A DNA stretch of 64,000 nt from Rhodanobacteraceae bacterium (GCA_016713135.1 JADJPR010000007.1:62001-126000), one strand, 5' to 3'; counted from the stretch's first letter, positions 20,036-30,483 are shown. Translations and numbers: made by a program. The notes: generated by a model not told the origin, from the letters alone.

Positions 20036-20970
20036 TCAAGGGCAACAGCGTTTCGGCCTGACGGCCGAGTAACTTTTCTTTGAGTGGCCAAAGAAAAGTC
20101 ACCAAAAGAAAGGCCACCCCGCGTCCGCGCCCCGTGTGCGTCGTGCACACGGGGTCCCCTGCGGTGCTCACGAAGCGCAGGCCGCTGCGCAACTCGCACA
20201 TCCCTGTGCTCGGACATGCTCGCTTTCCCCTGCGCTTCGCTCCGCTCCTCGGCGCTCCCGAGGGGCCCCGGGTTCCTTCGACCCGGCTTCCTGCCTGGTT
20301 CTTGAGGTGTGGCCGCTCAGTTGGCTTGCGGGTCCCGAGCGGAAGGAAGCAAGAGCCAACAGCGATGCCAAAGCCAACAGCAAGGCCAGAGCCAACAGCA
20401 AGGCCAGAGCCAACAGCAAGGCCAGAGCCAACAGCAAGGCCAGAGCCAACAGCAAGGCCAGAGCCAACAGCAAGGCCAGAGCCAACAGCAAGGCCAGAGC
20501 CAACAGCAAGGCCAGAGCCAACAGCAAGGCCAGAGCCAACAGCAAGGCCAGAGCCAACAGCAGAGCCAACAGCAAGGCCAGAGCCAACAGCAAGGCCAGA
20601 GCCACCAACAGCAAGGCAAGGCCAGAGCCAACAGCTCTGCTTGGCTGCTCACGCTTCGCTCTCGACTCCCGTCGAGCAAATCGATCTGGAAGCTCGCCTC
20701 GAAGACCAGGCAGGAAGCCGGGTCGAAGGAGAATGGGGTCCCCTCGGGAGCGCCGAGGAGCGGAGCGAAGCGCAGGGGAAAGCGAGCATGTTCGAGCACA
20801 TGGATGTGCGAGTTGCGCAGCGGCCTGCGCTTCGTGAGCACCGCAGGGGACTTGCCGCGCACGACGCGCAGCAAGCGCGGACGCGGGGTGGCCTTTCTCT
20901 TGGTTACTTCTCTTTGGCCACTCAAAGAGAAGTAACTCGGCCGTCAGGCCGAAACGCCTCTGCTCTTGGT
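20036..20970. repeat. long inverted-repeat structure, arms about 270 bp
   Basis: Left arm about 20036-20308 and right arm about 20695-20970 are reverse complements of each other with, by eye, close to 90 percent identity. Shared landmarks: GCGTTTCGGCCTGACGGCC, the small palindrome TTTGAGTGGCCAAAG, AAAGGCCACCCCGCGTCCGC, CTGCGGTGCTCACGAAGCGC, GCTTTCCCCTGCGCTTCGCT and TTCGACCCGGCTTCCTGCC. Between the arms lies an array of 18-mers. The whole could fold into one 0.9-kb hairpin. Both strands have long open frames here, but they are mirror images and look like by-products. No transposase is present. Confidence 0.85.
20362..20640. repeat. 18-bp tandem array at the centre of the long inverted repeat
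   Basis: About 13 copies of an 18-mer (AACAGCAAGGCCAGAGCC) with a few shorter or altered units near 20565 and 20605. If read, it would give a monotonous PTARPE or QQQGQS repeat. The arms of the long inverted repeat flank it. No spacers, so not a CRISPR. Confidence 0.9.
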
Positions 20971-20989
20971 CTCGATGCCCGAATCGCGA

Positions 20990-21275
20990 AGCCCGAATCG
21001 CGAAGCTCGAAGCACCGAGCTCGGAGCTCGAAGCTCGAAGCTCGAAGCTCGAAGCTCGAAGCTCGAGGCTCGAAGCTCGAAGCTCGAAGCTCGAAGCTCA
21101 AAGCTCAAAGCTCAAGCTCAAAGCTCAAAGCTCGAAGCTCGAAGCTCAGAGCTCGAAGCTCAGAGCTCGAAGCTCAGAGCTCGAAGCTCAGAGCTCGAAG
21201 CTCAGAGCTCGAAGCTCAAAGCTCGAAGCTCGAAGCACCAAGCTCGAAGCGCCAAGCGCCAAGCGCCAAGCGCCA
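20990..21275. repeat. heptamer array (AAGCTCG)n with variants
   Basis: About 35 units of a 7-mer: mostly AAGCTCG, with stretches of AAGCTCA, alternating AGAGCTCG units, and ending in AAGCGCC copies at 21245-21275. The unit contains the palindrome GAGCTC/AAGCTT-like core, so neighbouring units can pair. It lies upstream of the cNMP-patatin gene, whose promoter must lie in or just after it. Confidence 0.9.
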
Positions 21276-21362
21276 AGCCCAGCCCACCCCGAGGTCACAC
21301 CCAGCGCCTCGCCACCGAGACCAACCCTTGCCGCGGGGCGGCGCATTGACCAGACTGAGCCC

Positions 21363-23114
21363 ATGGAACACACCTCGCGCCGTGCCGAACTGCTTGCCCG
21401 GGTGGCTCACTTGCCGCTGTTCGCGGGTCTGGACCGGCGGTCGTTGACGCGGGTGGCGGATGAACTCGAGTGGATCGCGCTTCCTGGCGGCGCCGAGCTG
21501 TTCCGCGAGATGGATGCGCCGGATGCGGTGTACGTGCTGATCGCCGGTTGCCTCGGCGCATTTCGCGGCGAGGAGACCCAGTTGCAGTTGATCGGTCGCG
21601 TGCATCCGGGCGAGACCGTGGGTGAGATGGCCCTGCTCAGCGGGCATCGGCGCACAGCCACGGTGCGCGCGCTGCGCGATTCGGAAGTGGTGAGGTTCAG
21701 CCTTGACGCCTTCCAGCGACTTGCCCAGGTGCATCCGGAGGCGATGCTGGCGGTGGCGCGAATCGCCGTGGAACGCCTGGAGCGCACCCTGGAGGGGCGC
21801 CAGCAGACGCCGCCGCCGCGGACGCTGGCCCTGCTGCCGGCGCACGAGGGCATTGATGTGGACGCGCTGGTGCAGCGCCTCTGCTCTGCGCTGGCGCGCT
21901 TCGGGCAGGTGGCGGCGGTCGATGCGCAGCATTTCCTGGAGGCGCCAATTGCCGCGCTGCATGCGGTCGAGGCCGGACACAAGTTCGTGATCTATGTCGG
22001 CGGCAGCGACCAACCGGCGTGGAACGAACGCTGCCGGCGCCAGGCCGATTGCGTGCTGCTGCTCGCGGAGGCCACGCGCGCGCCGAGTTCGCTCATCGGG
22101 CCGCCGCCGGAGACCGAGTCGCACCAGTCGTCCGCGCTCGCGCTGCTGCACCCCGGGCGGATCGTCGCCGGCGCGGCGCGCGCCTGGCGCGAGCGACTGG
22201 GAGTAGACCAGCACCACCACCTGCGCGACGGCGGCGACATCGAACGCCTCGCCCGGCGCCTGGCGCGGCGCTCGGTCGGCGTGGTGTTTTCCGGCGGTGG
22301 CGCGCGTGGCTTCGCGCACATCGGCGCAATCCGCGCGCTGCGCGAAGCGGGCCTGGCCATCGATGCGGTCGGTGGCACCTCGATCGGTGCGCTGATGGCC
22401 GCCGCGGTGGCGCTGGAATGGGAGGACGAGACCTTGCACCAGACCTTCCACCGTGCCTTCGTCAGCAGCAATCCCTTGAGCGACTACACCCTGCCGCTGG
22501 TGTCACTGGTGGCGGGACGCAAGGCCTCGAAGCTGCTGCGACGCGAGTTCGGCGAGGGCGATATCGAGGATCTTGCGCTGCCCTTCTACTGTGTGTCGGC
22601 CGATCTCGCGCAGGGGCGCCCGGTCCGCCATGCCGAGGGTCCGCTGTGGCAGGCGCTGCGCGCGTCCATCGCCATCCCGGGTGTACTGCCGCCGGTGTGC
22701 CAGCGCGGCCAGGTGCTGGTGGACGGTGGCGTGATCGACAACCTGCCGGTCGCGAGCATGCGCGCGCTCAACCCGGGCCCGGTGATCGGCATCGACATCG
22801 CCGGCGAACATGCGCTGGCGGCCGACCTTGACGAGACCGATCTGCCGTCGATCTGGCAGCTGCTGCGTCAGCGCTGGCGCGGCAGCCCGCGGCGCCCCGG
22901 CATCCTGCGCATCCTGCTGCGCGCCGGCATGGTCAACTCCGCGTCCACCGCCGACCAGAACGCAGCGCTGTCGGACCTGATGCTGACCCCGCCGGTCGAC
23001 AGCATTGACCTGCTCGCATGGGACCGTTTCGAGGACGCGATCGATGCGGGTTACTCGTATACGCGGGAGTTGCTCGGCCAGGGGCTGCCCTTCGGCGAGC
23101 AAGGTCAAACGTAA
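21363..23114 (+). CDS. cyclic nucleotide-binding/patatin-like phospholipase (NTE family)
   Basis: 583 residues. A cNMP-binding domain at about 15-130 contains GRVHPGETVGEMALLSGHRRTATVRA, the phosphate-binding cassette. A middle part (about 145-290) resembles the degenerate region linking the two domains of NTE-like proteins. The patatin domain at about 305-480 has the oxyanion loop VVFSGGGARGFAHIGAIRAL, the nucleophile GTSIGALMA (GxSxG), and the dyad Asp in VDGGVIDNLPV. These enzymes hydrolyse phospholipids or lysophospholipids at the inner membrane; ligand gating by a nucleotide is plausible but unproven. Start ATG 21363 has a weak ribosome site. It overlaps the beginning of a hairpin repeat at its 3' end. 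Confidence 0.92.
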   Translation: MEHTSRRAELLARVAHLPLFAGLDRRSLTRVADELEWIALPGGAELFREMDAPDAVYVLIAGCLGAFRGEETQLQLIGRVHPGETVGEMALLSGHRRTATVRALRDSEVVRFSLDAFQRLAQVHPEAMLAVARIAVERLERTLEGRQQTPPPRTLALLPAHEGIDVDALVQRLCSALARFGQVAAVDAQHFLEAPIAALHAVEAGHKFVIYVGGSDQPAWNERCRRQADCVLLLAEATRAPSSLIGPPPETESHQSSALALLHPGRIVAGAARAWRERLGVDQHHHLRDGGDIERLARRLARRSVGVVFSGGGARGFAHIGAIRALREAGLAIDAVGGTSIGALMAAAVALEWEDETLHQTFHRAFVSSNPLSDYTLPLVSLVAGRKASKLLRREFGEGDIEDLALPFYCVSADLAQGRPVRHAEGPLWQALRASIAIPGVLPPVCQRGQVLVDGGVIDNLPVASMRALNPGPVIGIDIAGEHALAADLDETDLPSIWQLLRQRWRGSPRRPGILRILLRAGMVNSASTADQNAALSDLMLTPPVDSIDLLAWDRFEDAIDAGYSYTRELLGQGLPFGEQGQT

Positions 23115-23189
23115 AACAAGTGAAACGTAAAACGTGAAACGTCAATCGGAGCGCGCCGTGATTGACGTCTTACGTTTCACGTTTGACCC
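23103..23189. repeat. inverted repeat of heptamers (AACGTGA type), copy 1
   Basis: Left arm 23103-23146 (GGTCAAACG, then GTGAAAC/GTAAAAC 7-mers, ending GTCAAT); right arm 23160-23189 (ATTGACGTCTTACGTTTCAC, then GTTTGACC). Stem-loop capable. Related copies: 39906-39975 and 48228-48297. It starts within the last codons of the patatin gene, supplying its stop. The rest of the gap to 23331 shows no gene. Confidence 0.85.
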
Positions 23190-23331
23190 CTGCTTGCGCC
23201 ATGTATCCGGCGTTGACTTAGAGCCCGCCCGTCACACTCCCGCAACAAATCCGTCAACGAATACACATTGACACGCGCTGAACGAGCGCTCAAAGTGCGC
23301 GCCCTTCGGGGACGGCTGGGGAGCCTGTTCG

Positions 23332-25652
23332 ATGAACGTACGTGCTGCGATGCGGCGCGCGCCGGTGTGCGCGCTTCTGATGGGTCTGAGCTCGGCCGCG
23401 CTGGCCGACGTGTGGATCAACGAACTCCACTACGACAACAGCGGGACCGACGCGAATGAACGCGTCGAAATCATCGGCACGGCGGGCACCAGCCTGACCG
23501 GCTGGAAGGTCGTCCTGTACAACGGTGGTGATCGCAAGGCCTACAGCACGATCAATCTCTCGGGTACGCTGGCCAGCCAGTGCGGCGGCCACGGCACCGC
23601 ATGGTTTGCAGTCACCGGGATCCAGAACGGCAACCCGGATGGCGTGGCGTTGATCAACGCCTCGAACGCGGTGATCGAGTTCATCAGCTATGGCGGCAGC
23701 TTCACGGCGCTCGATGGCCTGGCCGCTGGCCGGGTCGGTGTCAACATGGGCGTCAGCGAGAGCTCGTCGACCCTGTCGACCCAGTCGCTGCAGCGCAAGG
23801 GCACGGGCAGCACCGCCGCGCAGTTCACCTGGAATGCACCGTCGACCTCCTCCTGGGGCGCTTGCAATGCCGGCCAGACGCTGACCGGCGGCACTACGGA
23901 TGCAGCGCCGACGGTCTCCAGCACCTCGCCGGCCAACGCCGCCACCGGCGTCGCCGCGAGCAGCAACATCACGGTCAATTTCTCCGAGGCGGTGACGCTC
24001 GCGACTGGCTGGTACACGATCAGCTGCCCGAGCGGCGCGCGCACCGCCACGCAGACCGGCTCCGGTGCCAGCTACACCCTGAACCCGGCCACCGATTTCG
24101 CCGCCGGCGAGGTCTGCAGCGTGTCCGTGATCGCGTCGAAGGTCACCGACACCGACGGCACCCGACGGTCATGGCGGCCAACCACAACTTCAGTTTCACC
24201 GTGGCTGGCAGCACGCCGCCGCCGACCAATGTGCTGCAGAACGGCGTGGCCGTCGGCGGCATCGGCGGCGCGGCCAATGTCGAGGTGCGCTACACGATGA
24301 GCGTGCCGAGCGGCGCGACGAATCTGAATTTCGCAATGTCCGGCGGCACCGGCGACGCCGATCTGTACGTCAAGTTCGGCACCGCGCCGACCACCACCAG
24401 CTACGACTGCCGCCCGTACGCGACCGGCAACAGCGAGTCCTGCCCGTTCCCGACGCCGAGCGCCGGTACCTGGCACGTGATGGTGCGCATGTACAACACG
24501 GTCTCCGGCGTCTCGCTGCTGGGCAGCTACACCACCGGCGCACCGGCGGATGCCGCGCCGACGGTGACTGCGACCAGTCCGGCGAATGGCGCCAGCAACC
24601 ACGCGACCAACGGCAACGTCGGTGTGACCTTCAGCGAATCGGTGACCCTGGCCGCCGGCTGGCACACGCTGGTGTGCACCGCGAGCGGCAGCAAGACGAC
24701 CACCGTGACCGGCAGTGGCGCCAGCTACACGATCGACCCGAGCGCGGACTTCACCGCCAACGAGAGCTGCACGCTGACCGTGATCGCGAGCCAGGTGACC
24801 GACATCGACGGTACGCCGACGCCGATGGCCAGCAATCACACGATGACCTTTGGCGTGGCGGGTACCGGCAGCGGCTATTACGCCAGCGTCAATGCCACCA
24901 GCAGCGCCACCCTGCGCGCCACGCTGCACCCGGTGATCGACGACCACACCAAGCTGCCGTACTCGGCCAGTGGCAGCGTCGACACCTGGTATGTGCTCGA
25001 CCGCGCCGACCAGGACCCGCTGAACGCGAACAACATCCTCGACATCTACAAGAATGCCACCTACCCGAAGGCGGGCGCGGGCAACACCAACTACAACCGC
25101 GAGCACACCTGGCCGAAGTCGCTCGGCTTCCCGAACGACGGCCCGACCAACTACCCGTACACCGACACCCACATGCTGATGGCGTCGGACATCAACCACA
25201 ACTCGGCGCGCGGCAACCTGCCGTTCAACAACTGCCCGGCCGGCTCGGAAACCTTCGCCACCAACGTCTACTACGGCCAGGGCGGCGCCGGCCAGCCGAA
25301 CTACCGTTGCGGCAACTACTGGCAGGTGTGGGACAAGCTCAAGGGCAATGTGGCGCGCGCGCTGTTCTACATGGACATCCGCTACGAAGGCGGCACCCAC
25401 GGCGTCACCGGCGTGGCCGAGCCGGACCTGATCCTGACCGACAACGCCAGCCTGATCACGCAGTCCAGCGGCAATGCCTCGGTGGCCTACATGGGCCTGC
25501 TGTCGGTGCTGCTGCAGTGGCACGCGGCCGATCCGGTCGACGACCGCGAGCGCCTGCGCAACGAGACGGTGTTCAACTACCAGGGCAACCGCAACCCCTT
25601 CGTCGATCATCCGGAGTGGGTCGCCTGCCTGTTCCAGAACGTCTGCCAGTAA
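23332..25652 (+). pseudogene. secreted multidomain endonuclease I, frameshifted
   Basis: Two frames form one exported protein of about 770 residues. Signal peptide 1-25 (ALLMGLSSAALA). Then a lamin-tail-like domain (VWINELHYDNSGTDANERVEI), a Big_5/SbsA Ig-like domain (TSTSPANAATGVAA..VNFSEAVTL), a bacterial pre-peptidase C-terminal (PPC) domain (YTMSVPSGATNLNFAMSGG, GDADLYVKFG), a second Ig-like domain, and a C-terminal endonuclease I domain of the His-Me finger type: NREHTWPKSLGF, DTHMLMASDINHNSARGNLPF. The frame breaks in a C-run at 24161-24163 (one C missing: GGCACCCCGACG expected). Its likely role is extracellular DNA degradation for phosphate or nucleoside supply. The second Ig domain copies the same DGTPTPMA passage, which shows the correct reading. 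Confidence 0.85.
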
Positions 25653-25670
25653 GCGGCTGACGGCTTGAGC

Positions 25671-25707
25671 GAAGGGCGTCGCGGGCAACCGCGGCGCCCT
25701 TCGTGTT
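25671..25707 (+). terminator. rho-independent terminator after the endonuclease gene
   Basis: A 14-bp stem with one mismatch (GAAGGGCGTCGCGG / CCGCGGCGCCCTTC), a GCAA tetraloop, then GTGTTTG. It lies 18 nt after the stop. Confidence 0.75.
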
Positions 25708-25798
25708 TGCGCGACCGGTGTGCTGCGCTACCCGAAGGCAGGCTTCTCACCGTCAGCAACGGGCCGCACCCGTTGCCGAGCGTGTCGGCGCAGCGCGC

Positions 25799-28413
25799 TC
25801 ACCAGGTCTGCCGATACTGCAGATAGGGCGTGCGGCCCGCACCCTCGTAGAGCGCGAGGTCGTAGCCCTCGCCAGTCGGGTCGACCGGGTCCACGACCGG
25901 CGCGCGGTCGAACAGATTGCGCACGCCGAACGCGAACTCGGCCTGCCACGGCGCCCGCCAGCGCAACTGCGCGTCGTGCACGGTCCACGATGGCAGCCGC
26001 GCCGGGCCGTCGTAGCCATCCAGTGGATCCACTCCCGCGGTGGATGAGGTCCCGCCGGTGTGCCGCAGCTGCCAGCCGAGTGTGAAATCGCCACGCGTCC
26101 ACGCGAGCTCCAGCAGGGCGCGCACGCGCGGCAGACTGGGATTCCCCAGGCACTCGTCGAAGACGGCGCACGGCCCGTCGGTCCGCCGGCTGTCCAGATA
26201 GACCGCATCGAAGCGGGCTTCCAGGCTGCCAAGGTCGCGGAGTTCGCGGCGAGCGGACAGGCGCAACTCCGCACCGCGCAGGTCGACGTGGCCGAAGTTG
26301 GCGTAGCCCCGCTGCAGAAGCGCTTCTTCGATGGGCGCATTCGGGTCGAACTGGACGCCGAGGCCCAGCCGCGGGTCCGGCGCCCCGAGCGTGAGCGGCA
26401 GGATGCCGATGCCATCCGGGCAGTCTGTTCGCAAGCCGACCGCGCACTGGACCAGGGCGGTGGCGCCGATCTGCTGGATGCGGTCGTCGATGGCGTGGTC
26501 GAACCATGCGAGCGAGGCGGTGAAGGACTCCCGCGTGCGCCCAGCCGAGCTCGACGCGCCAGCGACGGTGACGTTCGGACTGAAGATCCGGGTTGTCGAT
26601 GAAGTGCTCGCGCACGAACAGCCCGCAAGGCTCCACCGCCAGATTGGGCTGCGGCGTGCATCCCGGCGCGAGGTAGTAGGAGTAGACGATGGAGTGGTTG
26701 GCCGGCCCGGTGCGCACCAGATCCTCAGCCAGGCGCGGTGCGACGAATCCGCGCATGGCGTCGGCCTGCAGCCACCAGCCACCGCCGGGTTCCCAGCGCA
26801 GGTCCAGGCTGCCGGAGGTCGCGCCGCCGACGCTGTCGTAGCGGTCGTGGCGGGCAGCCAACCCCACACTGGCGCGTTCGTGGAATGGAATGCGCAGTTC
26901 GCCGCCGAGCCCGGCGTGCTCGCGGTCGCCGTCGCGGACGACGGTCGGAAAACCGGCGTCCGGGCGCGTGTCGTCGACCCGCAGCGACTCGCGGCGGTAC
27001 TCCGCGACAGCGCGCCAGGTCGCGGGGCCGCCGGCGAAATCGCCGAAGCGGGACGTTGCGGCGAGCTCGATGCCCTGCTCGCGGGTCCGCGCGTCGCGGC
27101 CGGCATCGACGAAGAAGCTGTCGACGAGCTGCGCGGAATTGGCGTAGGGCGCGTAGATGTCGTACTGGCCGCTGGCGATCGCGGCGGCGGCGCGCGCGCC
27201 CGAGAGCAAGCCGTCGCTGTGATCCTCCAGCCGGCTTTGCGCGTGCGCCAGCGCGAACGTCCATTCGATTCCGTCCAGCTCGCCACGCAGGCCCGCGCGC
27301 AGGCTGTGGGTGCGCTCTTCGCCCCCCTCCCGCAACGCGCCGGAGGCGACGAAGCGATGCCTCAGGAAGACCGGGCGCGAGGCATCGTAGCCCAGCCCCG
27401 GAAAGCGGTTGGCGGGGTGGTTCGGCGAATCGACCGGAATCGGGATCAGGCTGAGCGCGCCCGGCACGAGTTCCAGGTCGAAGGGGACCCGCGGCTGGTC
27501 ACGGCCCTCGCTGCGTGCGCGCCCCAGCCAGGCATCGACGAATCCGGTGAGGCCCGCGCGGAACTCGAAATCGCCGGACACGCTGAGCCCGTCGCTGCGC
27601 AGTTCGGGGTCGGCAGTGGCCAGCAGGGAGAGGTCAACGCGGCAGTAGGTGCTGGAACCGCTGCCGACGAGGCTGAAACCGGGGCCAATGCAGCCGCCAG
27701 GAACGGCCGCGCCGTTCACCGGATGGCGTAGCAATCCTCGGGTAGTAGTAGTAAGACGCTGATCCGGCGGCCGCCATGAAGTTGTTCGCGAAGGTCGATC
27801 CGAAGGCGAGCCCACCGGGGCGCTCCCTGGCCGGCAGTGCCTCGCTGCGCTCGCCGGCCAAGCCGACCTGGATCCCGCCGCGCTCGCCGCGCCACCCCAG
27901 GAAGGCCGCCGCCTGCTGTTGCGCCCCGGCCGCACCCTGCGGCTCGCTGGCGCCGATCGCAAGGGCGCCGCCGTCGGCGACTCGCCGCAGGACGAGGTTG
28001 ATCGCCCCGCCCGCAGCCCCCGAACCCTGCGCGACCAGGCTCGCGGTCGGAATGATCTCGACCCGCTCGACCAGCGCGAGCGGAATCGTCGCGAGATTGG
28101 CGCCGCCGAATCCTGTGGCCATCTGCGGCATCGGACGGCCGTCGATCAGCAGTTGGGTACGGTTCGCGCCGAGGCCCGGGTATTCTGCTTGCGCGAAAGG
28201 CTCGCTTTCGATGCCGGACCGGCCGACCCCGAAGGGTAGCTGCGGCAACCCGCGCAGGAATTCGGCCAGGGTGGCGGCGCCGCTGCGCTCGATCGCCGCG
28301 CGGTCGTAGACCCGCGCACTTGCGGGCGCTGCGCTGGCCTGCGTGGCTGGCAGGGCGAGTCCAAGGCCGAGGGCCAGGAGCAGTGCGTGCGCCAGTGGTC
28401 GGCATGGCGTCAT
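25799..28413 (-). pseudogene. TonB-dependent receptor, at least two frameshifts
   Basis: Three frames in succession read as one receptor of about 870 residues. Frame 1 from ATG 28413 (AGGAG 8 nt upstream): signal peptide (HALLLALGLGLALPATQASA), plug domain (VYDRAAIERSGAATLAEFLRGLPQ, TQLLIDGRPMPQ, VERVEIIPTASLVAQGSGAAGGAINLVLRR). The frame changes at about 27718-27743 into the barrel (GFVDAWLGRARSEG, FALAHAQSRLEDHSDGLLSGARA, MRGFVAPRLAEDLVR), and again near 26530-26545 into the C-terminal barrel ending FGVRNLFDRAPVVDPVDPTGEGYDLALYEGAGR...YLQYRQTW, with the terminal aromatic expected for Bam insertion. The substrate is unknown; the absence of a TonB-box partner or regulator nearby prevents assignment. 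If the shifts are real the gene is dead. Confidence 0.85.
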
Positions 28414-28504
28414 CGGTGGGTCACTCCTGTTGGATGGGTGCAAACCGGTGTGAGCGAGCAGAAGCGCATGGGTTTCATCGGTCATCCCGGGTTGGCATGG
28501 ACTT

Positions 28505-28518
28505 ACGAAGGTCTTCGT
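28505..28518. promoter_or_regulatory. palindrome ACGAAG-GT-CTTCGT between divergent genes
   Basis: A perfect 6+6 palindrome with a 2-nt centre, in the 274-bp gap between the divergent TonB-dependent receptor (start 28413) and AAA ATPase (start 28688). Followed by the AT-rich stretch CAAAAATATGCC. Could be a repressor site for the receptor. Nothing else recognisable is in this gap. Confidence 0.35.
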
Positions 28519-28687
28519 CAAAAATATGCCACGCCCGTGTACGGCGTCGCGTAGATGAACCCGGCTTAATCCGATCCACGGGCCGGGCAAAGGCGCATGC
28601 GCAACGCGCAGGTGCGGGCGCAATCGGCTCATCCCGACGCCGGCGAAGCGGGCATCATTGCGCCATCCCGGACCCGGAAGCGCCTCA

Positions 28688-30433
28688 ATGTCCACGCCCG
28701 CCCCGTTGCCCAACCACCTGCCCGGCTGGGCCAAGCGCCTGGCGGACCTGTACTACGCCGGCACCTCGGCGATGTTCCTGCTGCACGGCAACACCAACGA
28801 CCTGGTGCCGCTGACGCCCGGCGAGCGGCCGCGCTATGGCTCGCTCAACGAGTTCCTCGCGACCCAGCTGTTCGGGCGCTTCGACCTGGTGCTCGGCTTC
28901 GACCTGGCGCACGGGATCAAGCCCTTCGGCGGCGGCGATGTCGAGCGCCAGCGGCAGATGGTCGGCCTGATCTCGCGGCGCCTGGGCGATCCGGAGAAGC
29001 TGCCGCGCGATCCGACCCAGGCGCTGTACCTGCTGGACCGGCTGGTGCTGGCCAACCTCACGGCCAAGGATTCCGAGCGCATCCGCATCGCGATCCTGTT
29101 CGACTTCGCCTCGTTCATCGTGCCCGACGCCGAACGCGGCGGCGGCAATTCCGCGGCCAATCTGGTCACCCTGCTGAAGTGGGCGGCGAATCCCTACGTC
29201 AAGCGCAGTAACCTCGCCTTCGTGCTGATCGACGAACGCCTGGCCGATTTCCACGATCGCCTGGCCGGCAGCCCGCACGTCAACGCGATCGAGATTCCGC
29301 TGCCGGACGAATCCGAACGCCTGCGCTTCCTGCAGACCCTCACCGAGGGCGTGGACATCGCCAGCTTCTCGGATTTCGCCGTGGCGGCGCTGGCGCAGCA
29401 GACTGCCGCGGTCACGCTGGCCGACCTCGCGGTGCTGATCGAAAGCAGCCGGCGCACCGGCGAGCGCCTGGACGACAAGCGCTTCAAGGCGCGCAAGAAG
29501 GCGCTGATCGAGCGCCAGGCGCAGGATCTGCTGGAGTTCATCGAGCCCAAGTACGGCCTGGAGCGCGTGGTCGGCCACGACGCGGCGAAGAAGCGCCTGC
29601 TGGACGATGCCGAGATCATCAAGCGCGGCCGCATGGACGTCGCCCCGATGGGCTATCTGTTCAACGGCCCGGTCGGCACCGGCAAGACCTTCCTCGCCAC
29701 CTGCCTCGCCGGTTCGATCGGCATCCCCTGCGTGAAGATGAAGAACTTCCGCAGCAAGTATGTCGGCGAGACCGAGGCCAACCTCGAGCGCGTGCTCGGC
29801 GTGCTGCGCGGCATGGGCCCGGTGATGGTGATCATCGACGAGGCCGACGCGATGCTCGGCCAGCGCGAGCAGGGTGGGGATTCGGGCGTGGGCAGCCGCG
29901 TGTTCGGCTTGATCGCCAACGCGATGGGCGACACCGATTACCGCGGCAAGATCCTGTGGATGCTGCTGACCGCGCGCCCGGACCTGCTGCCCATCGACAT
30001 CAAGCGCCAGGGCCGCGCGGAGATCCACATCCCGCTGTTCTACCCGCAGACCCAGGACGAGATCCGCAGCTACTTCACGGTGATCGCGAAGAAGTTCGGC
30101 GCGAAGCTGGAAGCGCAGGACGTGCCCGACGTGCCCTATGTCGGCGACATCTCCGGCGCCGACATCGAGGCGCTGGTCGGCCGCGCCTGGCGCGAGGCGC
30201 TGCTCGCCGGCGAGGAGAAACTCGGCAAGGAACGCCTCAAGGCCACCTTCGACGGCTTCCTGCCCTCGACCCAGTCGCTGGAGCGCGAGATGCAGGAGAT
30301 CGCCGCGATCATCGAGTGCACCGACCGCGACTTCCTCGTCCCCAGCGCGCTGAAGATGCTGCAAGAGCACGGCAACCGCGAAGGCCTGCAGATGCGCTTC
30401 AAGGAAATCATGCGGCTGCTGGGCAAGGCCTGA
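28688..30433 (+). CDS. AAA family ATPase with a degenerate first AAA module
   Basis: 581 residues. The first module (about 15-270) keeps the AAA outline: LLHGNTNDLVPL where a Walker A would be expected, a Walker B-like strand RIAILFDFASFIVPD, sensor-like NLAFVLIDERLADFHDRL and NAIEIPLPDESERLRFLQTL, but no P-loop lysine. The second (about 290-580) is a full AAA ATPase: VVGHDAAKKRLL, GYLFNGPVGTGKTFLA (Walker A), GMGPVMVIIDEADAMLG (Walker B), sensor 1 ILWMLLTARPDLLP, and RQGRAEIHIPLFYP (arginine finger region). The layout recalls Ycf46/FtsH-Cdc48-like unfoldases or remodellers. No partner gene is obvious. ATG 28688 chosen because the domain starts there. Confidence 0.82.
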   Translation: MSTPAPLPNHLPGWAKRLADLYYAGTSAMFLLHGNTNDLVPLTPGERPRYGSLNEFLATQLFGRFDLVLGFDLAHGIKPFGGGDVERQRQMVGLISRRLGDPEKLPRDPTQALYLLDRLVLANLTAKDSERIRIAILFDFASFIVPDAERGGGNSAANLVTLLKWAANPYVKRSNLAFVLIDERLADFHDRLAGSPHVNAIEIPLPDESERLRFLQTLTEGVDIASFSDFAVAALAQQTAAVTLADLAVLIESSRRTGERLDDKRFKARKKALIERQAQDLLEFIEPKYGLERVVGHDAAKKRLLDDAEIIKRGRMDVAPMGYLFNGPVGTGKTFLATCLAGSIGIPCVKMKNFRSKYVGETEANLERVLGVLRGMGPVMVIIDEADAMLGQREQGGDSGVGSRVFGLIANAMGDTDYRGKILWMLLTARPDLLPIDIKRQGRAEIHIPLFYPQTQDEIRSYFTVIAKKFGAKLEAQDVPDVPYVGDISGADIEALVGRAWREALLAGEEKLGKERLKATFDGFLPSTQSLEREMQEIAAIIECTDRDFLVPSALKMLQEHGNREGLQMRFKEIMRLLGKA

Positions 30434-30483
30434 GTAAGGCCGGTGACGACGTCAGCGCCCAAACCGTTTGCCCGGGTGCCCGG

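Noticed and set aside
20362..20640. Possible CRISPR array
   Set aside because: The units are contiguous 18-mers with no spacers and no cas genes are present.
20080..20935. Several overlapping 70-455 codon frames encoding PTARPE-like or QQQGQS-like repeats
   Set aside because: All lie in the long inverted repeat, exist on both strands as mirror images, and consist of an 18-mer or heptamer array.
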